From NCBI GenBank assembly GCA_903829815.1, contig CAIKRR010000094.1:52186-116185 (forward strand): a stretch of DNA of 64,000 nucleotides, in the 5' to 3' direction. The position numbers and the translations under genes are program-made. Shown here one piece after another: positions 1 to 9,601 of this stretch. Below the pieces are notes generated by a model, which was given only the letters and a program-made list of their open reading frames with translations, had not been told where the DNA came from and searched no databases. Within the stretch, counting starts at the first letter, position 1. Every line of letters starts with the position of its first letter. The stretch is from an uncultured Pseudomonadota bacterium. Its GTDB lineage: Bacteria; Pseudomonadota; Gammaproteobacteria; Burkholderiales; SG8-39.

Positions 1-858
1 TCGGGGAGCGCCACCTGCGCCTGTGAGGCGCGCGAAGACGGCCTCCGGCAAAGGCCGCCCCGCCATCAGCAGCACGCTGGCGCCAACGGCCAGCGGAAAC
101 GTGAGGGCATTCCCCAACCCGTAGGCAAAGAAGAGCTTCGCCGCCGAGAAGCAGACGTCGTTCGCTCCAAGTCCCAGCACCGCCTTACCGTAAAGTTCGA
201 TGGTCCACCAGGGGTTGATCTGGGAATGCACCGTGCCTTTGGGTCTGCCGGTCGAACCTGACGAATAGAGCCAGAAGGCCGGGTCATCGACGCCGGTTGC
301 AGCCGCCTGTGCAAGCGGTGGGTGAGCGACCATGAAGGCACCCATCTCGATCTCGTCGGCGGCGAGCGGGGCCACGGGTGCCGACACGATGACCCGCTGC
401 ACCTCGTGACCGGCGCGCGCCATCGCCGACTTCAGAGCCGGCAGCAAGGACCCTGACACGAGCACCGCCTGAGACCGTGAGTGCTCGAGCATGTAGGCAT
501 AGTCATCGGCAGTCAGCAGCGTATTCACCGCCACCGGTACCGCACCTGCAAAGATGGCACCCAGAAAGGCCACCGGCCAGTCGTTGCCATCGTGCATGAG
601 CACGAGCACACGCTCCTCGCGACGCACCCCCAGCGCTCGAAGGCCGGCGGCGATTCGCCGCACCCGCTCGTCCAGTTCACCGTAGTGCATCGCGCTCGAA
701 TCATCGATGAAAGCAACCCGGGACGGATGCGCTGCATTCGCCTCGAGCAGGTAAGCGGCAATGTTGAATGGACCCGCAGGCGGTGCAAGCACCGCGGTCC
801 TCTTCGTATCAACTGCTGCCGACACACCCCCTGCCGGGCCGGCCGTCTTGGCATCCAT
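1..858 (-). CDS. bclA: benzoate-CoA ligase, N-terminal part (cut by window edge)
   Basis: This is an AMP-forming acyl-CoA synthetase that would activate benzoate to benzoyl-CoA, the entry step of the box pathway. I translated 286 codons from ATG at 858 to the window edge; the C-terminal half lies outside. The P-loop motif (YSSGSTGRPKGTVH) is followed by W-T-x-E-L-Y, typical of benzoate-CoA ligases. A GGGAGGA Shine-Dalgarno precedes the ATG. The gene lies 65 bp downstream of boxD on the same strand, so both are probably one transcript. The family is certain; benzoate specificity is inferred from sequence flavour and neighbours. Confidence 0.9.
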   Translation of the reverse strand, partial: MDAKTAGPAGGVSAAVDTKRTAVLAPPAGPFNIAAYLLEANAAHPSRVAFIDDSSAMHYGELDERVRRIAAGLRALGVRREERVLVLMHDGNDWPVAFLGAIFAGAVPVAVNTLLTADDYAYMLEHSRSQAVLVSGSLLPALKSAMARAGHEVQRVIVSAPVAPLAADEIEMGAFMVAHPPLAQAAATGVDDPAFWLYSSGSTGRPKGTVHSQINPWWTIELYGKAVLGLGANDVCFSAAKLFFAYGLGNALTFPLAVGASVLLMAGRPLPEAVFARLTGAGGAPR

Positions 859-923
859 CGTCTGTCATCCTCCCGATTGAGCCGCAGCCGGGATGCTGCA
901 GCCTGGCACTGCACTGCCTCGGG

Positions 924-2480
924 TCAGCGCCCGAGTTGTTCGAGCACACCGGGCGCAGCCTGAAGCGCCGTTCGACGATGATAAAAGCCCAGCGCACGCA
1001 GCCCGCCGAGCTCTTCGCCGCCACCGGCACGTCCGGGGCCGCCATGGATCGATTGGGGCATCACGTTGCCATGGCCGGTATGCAGCGCAGCGACTGCGGG
1101 ACTTACGACATGCACCCGCCCGTGACTGTCGGCAAGATCCAGCGCCATTGCCGCCAGGGAACCTTCATCGGCGCCATAGATCGATGCAACCAGAGAGCCC
1201 TCGCCACGCCGTGCGAGGTGTTGCGCATGTGTTGCATCACGATAGGGCATGAGCGTTGCCACCGGACCGAACACCTCGATCTCGTGCACGAGCGAGGCTG
1301 CATCAGGATCGCGAACACCCAGCAGCGTCGGCGCAAGACAGCAGGCGATGGCCGGGTCGGCATCGATCAGGGGCCAGCGTGTGCCATCGTGAAGGACCAC
1401 CGCCTCCTGCTTGAGTTGTTCGAGTCCGGCGCACACCGCCTCGAATTGCGTTCGGTTGACCAGGGCCCCCATACGCACGGTTTCGTTGCGCGGGTTGCCA
1501 ACTGAGGTCTTCGCAAGCCGAGCCGAAATGGCGGCAGCTGCCGCATCATGAAGTTCGGCCGGAACGAAGGCACGCCGGATGGCCGTGCACTTCTGCCCCG
1601 ACTTCACCGTCATCTCGCGCGCCACCTCCTTCACGAACGCATCGAAGGCCGGGCCCCCCGGCGCTTCGCCAGGCAAGAGGATCGCCGAATTGACACTGTC
1701 GGCTTCGATGTTCACCCGCACCGAATGACGAGCAACCGCTGGATGCTGGCGAATGAGGGCAGCGGTGTCGGCCGAGCCAGTGAAGGAGAGCAGATCAAAC
1801 GGACGCAAGGCATCGAGCAGGCCAGCCGAACCGCCGCAGATCACCGACAGGGCGCCTGGCGGCAGGATGCCGGCATCCACCACATCACGCACCATGCGTT
1901 GGGTGAGCCAGGCGGTAGCCGTTGCCGGCTTGACGATCACCGGGACGCCCGAGAGCAGTGCCGGGGCGGCCTTCTCCCACAGGCCCCAGGCCGGGAAGTT
2001 GAACGCGTTGATGAAGAGGGCAAGCCCGCGACAGGGCACCTGCACATGCAGGCTGCGAAAGCTCTCGTCCTTGCCAAGCCGCACTGCCTCGCCATCGACG
2101 AGGTGGTGGGAGTCACCCAGCTGCGCTGCCAACCGAGCGTAGGTCGACACAGTATGGATGGCACCATCGATGTCCACTGCGGAATCAGCTTTGACGGTGC
2201 CACTGTTGGCGCAGGCAATCCCTTCGTAGTCCGCCCGGTTGGCGAGGAGCACCCGCGCGATGGCCGCCAGCAGTTCACCGCGTGCGCGGTAGGTGAGCGC
2301 GCGCAAGGCAGCGCCTCCCACCTCGCGCGTGAAGGCAAAGGCGCCCGGCAGGTCAAGGCCGCCTGAATCGACCCGCACCAGCGCATCGCCCAGCACTGGA
2401 TCGACCAGTACCGTACCAGGACCGGTACCGTGTACCCACTGCCCGCCCGCATGATTCGGCAAGAGTTCACTCATCGACAT
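924..2480 (-). CDS. boxD: 3,4-dehydroadipyl-CoA semialdehyde dehydrogenase (BoxD)
   Basis: This aldehyde dehydrogenase of 518 aa oxidises 3,4-dehydroadipyl-CoA semialdehyde after ring cleavage in the box pathway. The catalytic Cys (about residue 298, in SGQKCTAIRR) and the general-base Glu region (about 259) are present, as is a cofactor-binding PVIVKPAT motif. The frame stays open upstream, but the ATG at 2480 has an AGGGGGTGAT Shine-Dalgarno directly before it and gives the usual BoxD length, so I chose it. It is divergent from boxR across a 150 bp region holding a BoxR-operator candidate. Confidence 0.9.
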   Translation of the reverse strand: MSMSELLPNHAGGQWVHGTGPGTVLVDPVLGDALVRVDSGGLDLPGAFAFTREVGGAALRALTYRARGELLAAIARVLLANRADYEGIACANSGTVKADSAVDIDGAIHTVSTYARLAAQLGDSHHLVDGEAVRLGKDESFRSLHVQVPCRGLALFINAFNFPAWGLWEKAAPALLSGVPVIVKPATATAWLTQRMVRDVVDAGILPPGALSVICGGSAGLLDALRPFDLLSFTGSADTAALIRQHPAVARHSVRVNIEADSVNSAILLPGEAPGGPAFDAFVKEVAREMTVKSGQKCTAIRRAFVPAELHDAAAAAISARLAKTSVGNPRNETVRMGALVNRTQFEAVCAGLEQLKQEAVVLHDGTRWPLIDADPAIACCLAPTLLGVRDPDAASLVHEIEVFGPVATLMPYRDATHAQHLARRGEGSLVASIYGADEGSLAAMALDLADSHGRVHVVSPAVAALHTGHGNVMPQSIHGGPGRAGGGEELGGLRALGFYHRRTALQAAPGVLEQLGR

Positions 2481-2586
2481 ATCACCCCCTGGCTGGAGAA
2501 TGGCGGGCGCCCTGACACAGGGCTCACACACCGGTCGATCGGCCCTCGGCGCATTGCGCAACAGCCCCTTGTCGCGATCGGAAACT

Positions 2587-2600
2587 TGCAGTATTGTGCC
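2587..2600. promoter_or_regulatory. putative BoxR operator 1 (boxD/boxR intergenic)
   Basis: The sequence TGCAGTATTGTGCC lies in the divergent boxD-boxR promoter region, 31 bp before the boxR ATG. It matches the element before boxC (TGCACTATTATGCA) at 11 of 14 positions. BzdR/BoxR regulators are known to bind TGCA-containing repeats and to be released by benzoyl-CoA. That this is the operator is inferred from position and repetition. Confidence 0.6.
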
Positions 2601-2630
2601 TGAAACAATGACAGAACTGGAACTAGCTTC

Positions 2631-3605
2631 ATGTCGAGCACTATATTGCCAACGACGCCCGAGGCGCTGATCCACACAGCCCCCCTGGCCGTGCCCGGGC
2701 GCAATCCGTTTTTGATCCGACTGGGCGAACAGGTGCGCTCGCTGCGGGCACGACGCGGCATGACGCGCAAGGCGCTCGCAACGGCCACCGGCGTATCAGA
2801 ACGTCATCTGGCGAACCTGGAGTACGGCACCGGCAATGCATCGGTGCTCATTCTGCTGGCGGTGGCACAGGCGCTGCATTGCCCGCTGGCCGACCTGCTG
2901 GGCGACACCAGCACGCATTCGGCCGAGTGGCTGCTCATCCGTGACATGCTCCAGGGCTGTGACGAGCCGACCCTGCGACGCTTGCGGGCCAGTATCGGCG
3001 AACACCTGGGTAGCGGCGGCGCGCATGGCGAGGGCCTTCGTCGCCGCAGCGAACGTATCGCGCTCATCGGACTGCGCGGTGCCGGCAAGTCGACACTGGG
3101 CACAATGCTCGCTGAGGAACTGGAGTATCCCTTCATCGAACTGAGCCGCGAGATCGAGAAGTTCGCGGGCTGCAGCGTGAGCGAAATACAGGCGCTCTAC
3201 GGCCAGAGCGCCTACCGTCGCCACGAGCGCCGCGCACTCGAAGAGACCATCCGGATCTACCCGGCGGCGGTCATCGCCACGCCCGGCGGTATCGTCTCGG
3301 AGCCCGGCACGTTCAACCTGCTTCTCGCCCAGTGCAGCACCATCTGGCTGCAGGCATCACCCGAAGACCACATGAACCGTGTGCTGGCGCAAGGCGACAC
3401 TCGCCCCATTGCCGCCAGCGCGGAGGCGATGAAGGATCTGAAATCGATACTGGCTGGACGCGCCGCGTTCTACGCCAAGGCCGAGCGCGTCATCGATACC
3501 AGCGTCGCCGACCTTCCGGCAACCTACGCGACCCTGCGAATGTGTGTGGGTCAGTTCCTGCAGACAGGCCATGAACGCACGCAGGAAAATGCTCCAATCA
3601 ATTGA
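2631..3605 (+). CDS. boxR: BoxR/BzdR-type benzoyl-CoA-responsive regulator
   Basis: This 324 aa regulator has an XRE-type helix-turn-helix in the N-terminal third (about residues 25-80: LGEQVRSLRARRGMTRKAL) and a shikimate-kinase-like domain behind it (about 138-310). The kinase domain has an intact P-loop, GLRGAGKST. In the BzdR/BoxR family this domain senses benzoyl-CoA rather than acting in aromatic amino acid synthesis. The gene sits between the divergent bclA-boxD and boxCBA units, as expected for a local repressor. The ATG at 2631 leaves the operator candidate just upstream. Confidence 0.93.
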   Translation: MSSTILPTTPEALIHTAPLAVPGRNPFLIRLGEQVRSLRARRGMTRKALATATGVSERHLANLEYGTGNASVLILLAVAQALHCPLADLLGDTSTHSAEWLLIRDMLQGCDEPTLRRLRASIGEHLGSGGAHGEGLRRRSERIALIGLRGAGKSTLGTMLAEELEYPFIELSREIEKFAGCSVSEIQALYGQSAYRRHERRALEETIRIYPAAVIATPGGIVSEPGTFNLLLAQCSTIWLQASPEDHMNRVLAQGDTRPIAASAEAMKDLKSILAGRAAFYAKAERVIDTSVADLPATYATLRMCVGQFLQTGHERTQENAPIN

Positions 3606-3619
3606 TGAGCGCGTGAATT

Positions 3620-3633
3620 TGCACTATTATGCA
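3620..3633. promoter_or_regulatory. putative BoxR operator 2 (before boxC)
   Basis: TGCACTATTATGCA lies in the 180 bp gap between boxR and boxC. It contains two TGCA tetramers six bases apart and is nearly the same as the element before boxR. Its position upstream of boxCBA fits a benzoyl-CoA-relieved operator. Confidence 0.6.
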
Positions 3634-3785
3634 TAGCCTTATCAGCATGGACCGCTGGCGAGGATACGGACAGCCGGTGAGCGGCCTGCGAGGCAAGATG
3701 CCGATCCACCCACGCGCCGTCCGTTCGAACCAGCGCCGATCCAATGCCCGGCGATTGACCCGTACCGACCTTCAAGGAAGCGCTC

Positions 3786-5444
3786 GTGACCGATATCCAA
3801 CGCGTCGACTACCAGACCGAACCGGCTGCGTACCGCCACTGGCGACTCGCCTTCGAAGGCTCGGTCGCCACCCTCACTGCCGATTTCGATGAAGACGCCG
3901 GGCTGCGACCAGGCTACAAGCTGAAGCTGAACAGCTACGATCTGGGCGTGGACATCGAACTGCACGATGCGATCAATCGCGTGCGCTTCGAGCATCCGGA
4001 GGTACGCACCGTAGTGATCACGAGCGCCCGCGACAAGATCTTCTGCTCCGGGGCCAACATCTACATGCTGGGGGTATCGACCCACGCCTGGAAGGTGAAT
4101 TTCTGCAAGTTCACCAACGAGACCCGCAATGGCCTGGAAGACGCCTCGGCACACAGCGGCCTGAAGTTTCTGGCCGCAGTGAACGGCGCCTGTGCAGGCG
4201 GCGGCTACGAACTCGCGCTGGCCTGTGATGAGATCGTGCTGGTCGATGATCGCAGCAGCGCGGTGAGCTTGCCCGAGGTTCCGCTGCTGGGCGTGCTGCC
4301 CGGTACCGGCGGCCTCACTCGACTGACCGACAAGCGGCATGTGAGGCACGACCTGGCCGACATCTTCTGCACGACAAGCGAAGGCGTGCGTGGTCAGAAG
4401 GCCAAGGACTGGCGTCTGGTCGATGACATCGCACGGCCAGCGCAGTTTGCAGCCCGGATTGCCGAGCGGGCCTTGCAACTGGCCGCCACGAGCGATCGCC
4501 CGGGCAATGCCGCCGGCGTCGCTCTGGCACCGATCGAGCGAACCATTGAACCCGACGCACTGAACTACACGCATGTCAGTGTCTCGATCGACCGAGCCGG
4601 CCGCAAGGCCAGCTTTACCGTGCGGGCGCCGCAAGCACCGCAGCCTACCGACATCGCCGGCATCACGGCAGCCGGTGCCCGGTGGTATCCGCTCGCGTTG
4701 GCGCGCGAACTCGACGATGCCATCCTGTCGATGCGCACCAACGAACTGGATATCGGCCTGTGGATTGTCCGAACCGAGGGCGACACAGCGGCCGTGCTGG
4801 CCATCGATGCAACGCTTCTCGCCCTGCGCGAGCACTGGCTGGTGCGCGAGACCATCGGCCTGCTGCGACGTACGCTGTCGCGACTCGATGTGTCTTCGCG
4901 CAGCCTCTTTGCACTGATCGAACCGGGCTCGTGCTTTGCCGGTACCTTCCTCGAACTGGCGCTTGCCTGCGACCGCACCTATCAACTCGCCCTCCCCGAT
5001 GAGCCCGAGCGGGCACCGACCATCACGCTTGGCGAAGTCAACGACGGGCTCTATCCGATGGCAACTGGCCAGAGCCGCCTGCAGCGACGCTTCTATGACG
5101 AGAATGCTGCCATGACCGCTGCGCGCGAGCTGATGGGTACCCGGCTCGATGCCGATGCAGCGTTCAAGGCAGGGCTCGTCACCAGCAACCCCGATGACAT
5201 CGACTGGGCCGACGAGACCCGCATCGCCATCGAGGAACGCGCCGCCATGAGTCCTGATGCGCTGACCGGGCTTGAGGCCAACCTGCGCTTCAATGGCCCG
5301 GAGAACCTCAACACACGCATTTTCGGGCGCCTTACGGCCTGGCAGAACTGGATATTCCAGCGCCCCAATGCCGTTGGCGACAAGGGAGCGCTCAAGGTCT
5401 ACGGCAAGGGCCAGAAGGCGTCCTTCGACTGGAACCGGGTCTGA
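3786..5444 (+). CDS. boxC: 2,3-epoxybenzoyl-CoA dihydrolase (BoxC)
   Basis: This 552 aa protein of the crotonase superfamily hydrolytically opens the ring of 2,3-epoxybenzoyl-CoA, giving 3,4-dehydroadipyl-CoA semialdehyde and formate. The first crotonase domain carries the oxyanion-hole segments (IFCSGANIYMLG near residue 85, NGACAGGGYELALACD near 135-150). A second, weaker crotonase-like repeat follows, with CFAGTFLELALACD near 380. The length matches characterised BoxC. The start is GTG with AAGGAAG seven bases upstream. boxB begins 99 bp downstream on the same strand. Confidence 0.95.
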   Translation: MTDIQRVDYQTEPAAYRHWRLAFEGSVATLTADFDEDAGLRPGYKLKLNSYDLGVDIELHDAINRVRFEHPEVRTVVITSARDKIFCSGANIYMLGVSTHAWKVNFCKFTNETRNGLEDASAHSGLKFLAAVNGACAGGGYELALACDEIVLVDDRSSAVSLPEVPLLGVLPGTGGLTRLTDKRHVRHDLADIFCTTSEGVRGQKAKDWRLVDDIARPAQFAARIAERALQLAATSDRPGNAAGVALAPIERTIEPDALNYTHVSVSIDRAGRKASFTVRAPQAPQPTDIAGITAAGARWYPLALARELDDAILSMRTNELDIGLWIVRTEGDTAAVLAIDATLLALREHWLVRETIGLLRRTLSRLDVSSRSLFALIEPGSCFAGTFLELALACDRTYQLALPDEPERAPTITLGEVNDGLYPMATGQSRLQRRFYDENAAMTAARELMGTRLDADAAFKAGLVTSNPDDIDWADETRIAIEERAAMSPDALTGLEANLRFNGPENLNTRIFGRLTAWQNWIFQRPNAVGDKGALKVYGKGQKASFDWNRV

Positions 5445-5543
5445 GCCAAGCGATCTGGACCTTCCCCACTTCGCCCTGCCCGCCAGAGCCCGCGTGCCCC
5501 CAACCGACACCGCATCACCTGCAGACATCTCCTGGAGACCTCC

Positions 5544-6971
5544 ATGTCCAGCATCAACTACAGCGACAAGATTCCCAACAACGTCAATCTGTCCGAAGAC
5601 CGGGCCCTGCAGCGCGCGCTCGAACAGTGGCAGCCCAATTACCTCGCCTGGTGGAACGACATGGGGCCCGAGGGCTCGCAGGATTTCGACGTGTATCTGC
5701 GTACTGCCGTCAGCGTCGACCCCCAGGGCTGGGCACAGTTCGCTCATGTGAAGATGCCCGATTACCGCTGGGGCATCTTCCTCAATCAGGCCGAGCAGGA
5801 CCGCAAGATCCACTTTGGCGACCACAAGGGCGAGGCGGTCTGGCAGGACGTGCCCGGCGAGCATCGCGCCAACCTGCGCCGCATCATCGTTACCCAAGGT
5901 GATACCGAACCCGCCAGTGTCGAGCAGCAGCGGCATCTGGGCCTCACCTGCCCCAGCCAATACGACCTGCGCAACCTCTTCCAGGTCAATGTCGAGGAAG
6001 GCCGCCATCTGTGGGCGATGGTGTACCTCCTGCACAAGTACTTCGGCCGCGATGGTCGCGAAGAAGGTGAGGCGCTGCTCGAGCGGCGCAGCGGCCAGCA
6101 GGACAACCCTCGCATCCTGCAGGCTTTCAACGAGCCCACGCCCGACTGGCTGTCGTTCTTCATGTTTACCTACTTCACCGACCGCGACGGAAAATTCCAG
6201 TTGTGCGCGCTGGCCGAGAGCAGTTTCGATCCCCTCGCGCGGACCACGAAGTTCATGCTCACCGAAGAGGCGCACCACATGTTCGTGGGCGAGAGCGGCG
6301 TGAGTCGGGTGATCCAGCGCACCTGCGCCGCGATGAACCAGTTGCGCACCGACGATCCGCGCACGCTGCGTGAAGCCGGCGTGATCGACCTGCCCACCCT
6401 GCAGCGCTACCTCAACTTTCACTTCAGCGTCACCATCGACCTGTTCGGTGCCGACGAGAGCAGCAATGCCGCCACGTTCTATGGCAGCGGCCTGAAAGGC
6501 CGCTTCGAAGAGGGCAAGCGCACCGATGATCACCTGCTGCACGGGCAGACCTACCGCGTACTTGCGGTGAAGGAAGGCAAACTCGTCGAGCGCGAAGTGC
6601 CGATGTTGAACGCGCTGAACGAGGTGCTGCGCGATGACTATATCCGCGACAGCATCGGCGGCGTCGAGCGCTGGAACAAGGTCATCGAAAAGGCAGGGAT
6701 CGCGTTTCGGCTGCGTGCGCCGCACAAGGCCTTCCATCGCAACATCGGATCGCTCGCCGGCGTGCGGGTCTCGCCTGAGGGCCAGGTACTGTCGCAGGCC
6801 GATTGGAATGCCCAGGTCGATCAGTGGCTGCCCACCGGCGCCGACCGCGCCTTCGTGGCAAGCCTCATGGGCCGCGTCGTTGCACCCGGCCAATTTGCCA
6901 ACTGGATCGCCCCGCCCGCAGTCGGGGTCAACCGCCAGCCAGCCGAGTTCGAGTACATCCGGTTCAACTGA
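5544..6971 (+). CDS. boxB: benzoyl-CoA 2,3-epoxidase oxygenase subunit (BoxB)
   Basis: BoxB (475 aa) is the diiron oxygenase that epoxidises benzoyl-CoA at C2-C3, using electrons from BoxA. Two diiron-ligand segments are visible: NVEEGRHLW around residues 149-157 and [11 protein letters not shown] around 240-250, both of the E-x-x-H type. The sequence is full length from [11 protein letters not shown] to the C-terminus. The ATG at 5544 has a GGAGA site upstream. The gene lies between boxC and boxA in the order common to beta-proteobacteria. Confidence 0.95.
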   Translation: MSSINYSDKIPNNVNLSEDRALQRALEQWQPNYLAWWNDMGPEGSQDFDVYLRTAVSVDPQGWAQFAHVKMPDYRWGIFLNQAEQDRKIHFGDHKGEAVWQDVPGEHRANLRRIIVTQGDTEPASVEQQRHLGLTCPSQYDLRNLFQVNVEEGRHLWAMVYLLHKYFGRDGREEGEALLERRSGQQDNPRILQAFNEPTPDWLSFFMFTYFTDRDGKFQLCALAESSFDPLARTTKFMLTEEAHHMFVGESGVSRVIQRTCAAMNQLRTDDPRTLREAGVIDLPTLQRYLNFHFSVTIDLFGADESSNAATFYGSGLKGRFEEGKRTDDHLLHGQTYRVLAVKEGKLVEREVPMLNALNEVLRDDYIRDSIGGVERWNKVIEKAGIAFRLRAPHKAFHRNIGSLAGVRVSPEGQVLSQADWNAQVDQWLPTGADRAFVASLMGRVVAPGQFANWIAPPAVGVNRQPAEFEYIRFN

Positions 6972-6997
6972 TCAACGCAAGCACGGAGAGCAACGCC

Positions 6998-8314
6998 ATG
7001 GGGCAGTCAGACGTCGCGGTGATCAGGCAACATCTGATCGATCCGGAAATCTGCATTCGCTGCAACACCTGCGAGGCCACCTGCCCGGTCGGCGCAATCA
7101 CGCACGACTCACGCAACTACGTGGTCGATGCCGCGATCTGCAACCTGTGCATGGCCTGCGTGCCGCCCTGCCCGACGGGGAGCATCGACAACTGGCGAAC
7201 GGTGCCCAAGGCACGTGCCTGGGCCATCGAGGCGCAACTGGAATGGGACAGCCTGCCCGACGAACTGCCCGCCGAGGCATTGCAAGCGCAGGCATTGCAC
7301 CCGGAAAAAATGGGCCAGGGCGAATCCGCCCCTGAGGCGCACACCCGGGCTCAACCCGCTGCCGGCGCGGATACGGCCAGCGCAGAGCATGCGGGCGTTG
7401 TCATGCCTGCCGCGAACCGCTGGGGCTCGACGCTGCCGCCCTGGTCGGCCGCGCACCCTTACACCAACCTCTACGGCCCCCGAGCCACCGCCCGATCGAT
7501 TGTCGCGACCGTGGCAGGCAATGTGCGAGTGACGGCTGCTGGCCGTGACTACGATACGCATCACATCGTGCTCGACTTTGGCAACACCCCTTTCCCGGTA
7601 CTGGAGGGCCAGAGCATCGGCGTCGTAGCCCCCGGCAACGACGCCGAGGGTCGACCGCACCACCCGCGGCAGTATTCGGTCTCGAGCCCGCGCAATGGCG
7701 AGCGCCCCGGCTACAACAACCTGTCGCTCACCGTGAAAAGAGTGCTCGTCGATCAGGCGGGGCAGGCGGTGCGCGGGGTGGCGAGCAACTTTCTGTGCGA
7801 TCTTGCCGTGGGCGATCCGGTGACCGTCACCGGACCATTTGGCGCAAGTTTCCTCATGCCCAACCACCCGCGAAGCCATCTCGTGATGATCTGCACCGGC
7901 ACAGGCAGCGCACCGATGCGCGCCATGACCGAATGGCGTCGACGAGCGCGCAGCACCGGCACCTTCGAGGGCGCCAAGCTCCTTCTTTTCTTTGGCGCCC
8001 GTTCGCAGGAAGACCTGCCCTACTTCGGCCCCCTGCAGAAACTGCCCACGGACTTCATCGACATCAACCTGGCCTTCAGCCGTACGCCGGGTGCGCCAAA
8101 GCAGTATGTACAGGACCTGATGCGCGAGCGCTCAGCCGACCTGGCCCCGCTGCTGGCCAACCCCGATGCATACTTCTACGTTTGCGGCTTGAAGGCGATG
8201 GAAGCCGGTGTCATCCACGCGCTCGAGGATATCGCGCGCGAAGCGGGCCTTGACTGGCTGACGCTTGGTGAGGCCATGAAACGCGATGGACGCCTGCATC
8301 TGGAAACCTACTAA
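6998..8314 (+). CDS. boxA: benzoyl-CoA 2,3-epoxidase reductase subunit (BoxA)
   Basis: BoxA (438 aa) passes electrons from NADPH to BoxB. The N-terminus holds two [4Fe-4S] ferredoxin motifs, Cys19/22/25/29 and Cys48/51/54/58 (each CxxCxxCxxxCP). A low-complexity linker follows, and then a ferredoxin-NADP reductase module with the FAD motif [10 protein letters not shown] and the NADP motif [12 protein letters not shown]. The frame is open further upstream, but the ATG at 6998 is preceded by GGAGAG and places the Fe-S domain correctly, so I used it. It starts 26 bp after boxB. Confidence 0.95.
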   Translation: MGQSDVAVIRQHLIDPEICIRCNTCEATCPVGAITHDSRNYVVDAAICNLCMACVPPCPTGSIDNWRTVPKARAWAIEAQLEWDSLPDELPAEALQAQALHPEKMGQGESAPEAHTRAQPAAGADTASAEHAGVVMPAANRWGSTLPPWSAAHPYTNLYGPRATARSIVATVAGNVRVTAAGRDYDTHHIVLDFGNTPFPVLEGQSIGVVAPGNDAEGRPHHPRQYSVSSPRNGERPGYNNLSLTVKRVLVDQAGQAVRGVASNFLCDLAVGDPVTVTGPFGASFLMPNHPRSHLVMICTGTGSAPMRAMTEWRRRARSTGTFEGAKLLLFFGARSQEDLPYFGPLQKLPTDFIDINLAFSRTPGAPKQYVQDLMRERSADLAPLLANPDAYFYVCGLKAMEAGVIHALEDIAREAGLDWLTLGEAMKRDGRLHLETY

Positions 8315-8398
8315 GGACAGCAACAGGGGCCGTTCCGGACGCCTTCAGAGGCGCGGGCCGGCCCAAGTCACAGCGACCGATTCCATTCAGGTGATCCG

Positions 8399-8752
8399 AT
8401 GCCCCGAGTGCTGATCCACAGGAACGGCGAATCCTTCGAAGGTGAGGTGAAGGAGAACGCCAACCTGGTGGTGCGAGCCAGTATCAGCCAGTTTCCCTGG
8501 CCCCACCTGGCGCACGGCTGCGGCACGGGTCGATGCGGCAGTTGTGCCAGTCGTGTCATCGCCGGTGGCGAGCACCTGCCCGCACCCAACTGGAAAGAGG
8601 AAAAGGCGCTCGGCTCGCGCCTTGGTGCGGGTTATCGACTGATGTGCCAACTGTGGCTCACCGCTGACATCGAGATCGCCCAGGAGGGCCCGCCCCGCCC
8701 GCAAAGACAGCTCGCGAGTCTGCACCCCGCCCCGCCTGATGAGGCTGCCTGA
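8399..8752 (+). CDS. [2Fe-2S] plant-type ferredoxin
   Basis: This small electron carrier (117 aa) has the plant-type cluster ligands: HGCGTGRCGSCASRV supplies three cysteines, and the fourth is in RLMCQLW about 40 residues later. It sits 84 bp after boxA and 3 bp before the amidohydrolase gene, so it is probably part of the box transcript. BoxA already carries its own Fe-S domain, so the need for an extra ferredoxin is unclear. It may serve another oxygenase or act as an accessory carrier for BoxB. Confidence 0.85.
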   Translation: MPRVLIHRNGESFEGEVKENANLVVRASISQFPWPHLAHGCGTGRCGSCASRVIAGGEHLPAPNWKEEKALGSRLGAGYRLMCQLWLTADIEIAQEGPPRPQRQLASLHPAPPDEAA

Positions 8753-8755
8753 ACC

Positions 8756-9568
8756 GTGCGCCCCTTCTTGACCATACCGCAGGGCTGGGACTGCCATGTG
8801 CATGTCTTTGACAGCGCCTGCCCGGTGCGCGCCGGACACTACCAGCCCGCACATCGACCGATCGAGGAGATCGAGTCGGTCGCAGCGCGCTCAGGGGTGG
8901 GACATCTGGTGCTGGTACAGCCCAGTGTTCATGGCACCGACAATCGTCTGCTGATGGCCTCACTCGCACGCAACCCGGGGCGACATCGCGCGGTGGTGGT
9001 GGTCGATTCGGACATTGCGCTGGGCACCCTGCAGGCGATGCACGCAGCCGGGGTTCGGGGCGTGCGCTTCAACCTGGGCTCGCCCTTGGGCGAAGGCCCC
9101 GACATCGAGCGCCGCTTCGATGCACTGGCACCACACCTGCGCACGCTGGGCTGGCATCTGCAATGGTTTGCGGCCCCGGCCGAACTGCCGCGGATCGCGG
9201 CACTGCATGGCGGCAGCGGCATCCCCTGCGTGCTCGACCACCTGGCCGGGCTGCGTGCCGATGAAGCGTGTCACGCACGTTCGCAGCTGGATGCCCTGGC
9301 AGCCATTGCCGATGGCGGCGGGTGGTTGAAGCTCTCGGGCTGGTATCGCCTTGGCAGCACGGCACCCCACCATGACTTGATCGCGCTCACACGCCGACTC
9401 GCTGATCGCTTTGGATCGAACCTGGTCTGGGGTTCGGACTGGCCGCACACCGCATTCGCGCCGGCGGCGATGCCCCCCTATGCAAGTACCTGGCAACCGG
9501 TGGTCCTTGCCCTGGGTGAGGCGCGCGCCACCATCCTGCGCCAAACCCTGCCAGCCATCTACCGTTAG
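8756..9568 (+). CDS. amidohydrolase 2 family (LigI/PDC-lactonase-like) hydrolase
   Basis: This 270 aa TIM-barrel metal hydrolase of the amidohydrolase-2 type has the metal-binding start WDCHVHVFD, the strand-7/8 motif LVWGSDWPHT with the catalytic Asp, and a conserved PCVLDHLAG segment. Its closest flavour is 2-pyrone-4,6-dicarboxylate lactonase and related dicarboxylate hydrolases. The start is GTG, 3 bp after the ferredoxin stop, so the two are co-transcribed. A lactone or cyclic ester from aromatic breakdown is a reasonable substrate guess, but I cannot assign it. Confidence 0.8.
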   Translation: MRPFLTIPQGWDCHVHVFDSACPVRAGHYQPAHRPIEEIESVAARSGVGHLVLVQPSVHGTDNRLLMASLARNPGRHRAVVVVDSDIALGTLQAMHAAGVRGVRFNLGSPLGEGPDIERRFDALAPHLRTLGWHLQWFAAPAELPRIAALHGGSGIPCVLDHLAGLRADEACHARSQLDALAAIADGGGWLKLSGWYRLGSTAPHHDLIALTRRLADRFGSNLVWGSDWPHTAFAPAAMPPYASTWQPVVLALGEARATILRQTLPAIYR

Positions 9569-9601
9569 ACTGAGCGGCAGATCAACACAGAGGATAGCCC
9601 C

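Noticed and set aside
3642..6893. Open frame of 1083 codons antisense to boxC and boxB
   Set aside because: It runs opposite to two clearly coding genes with strong family matches. The high third-position GC keeps the antisense frame open. It has no family features.
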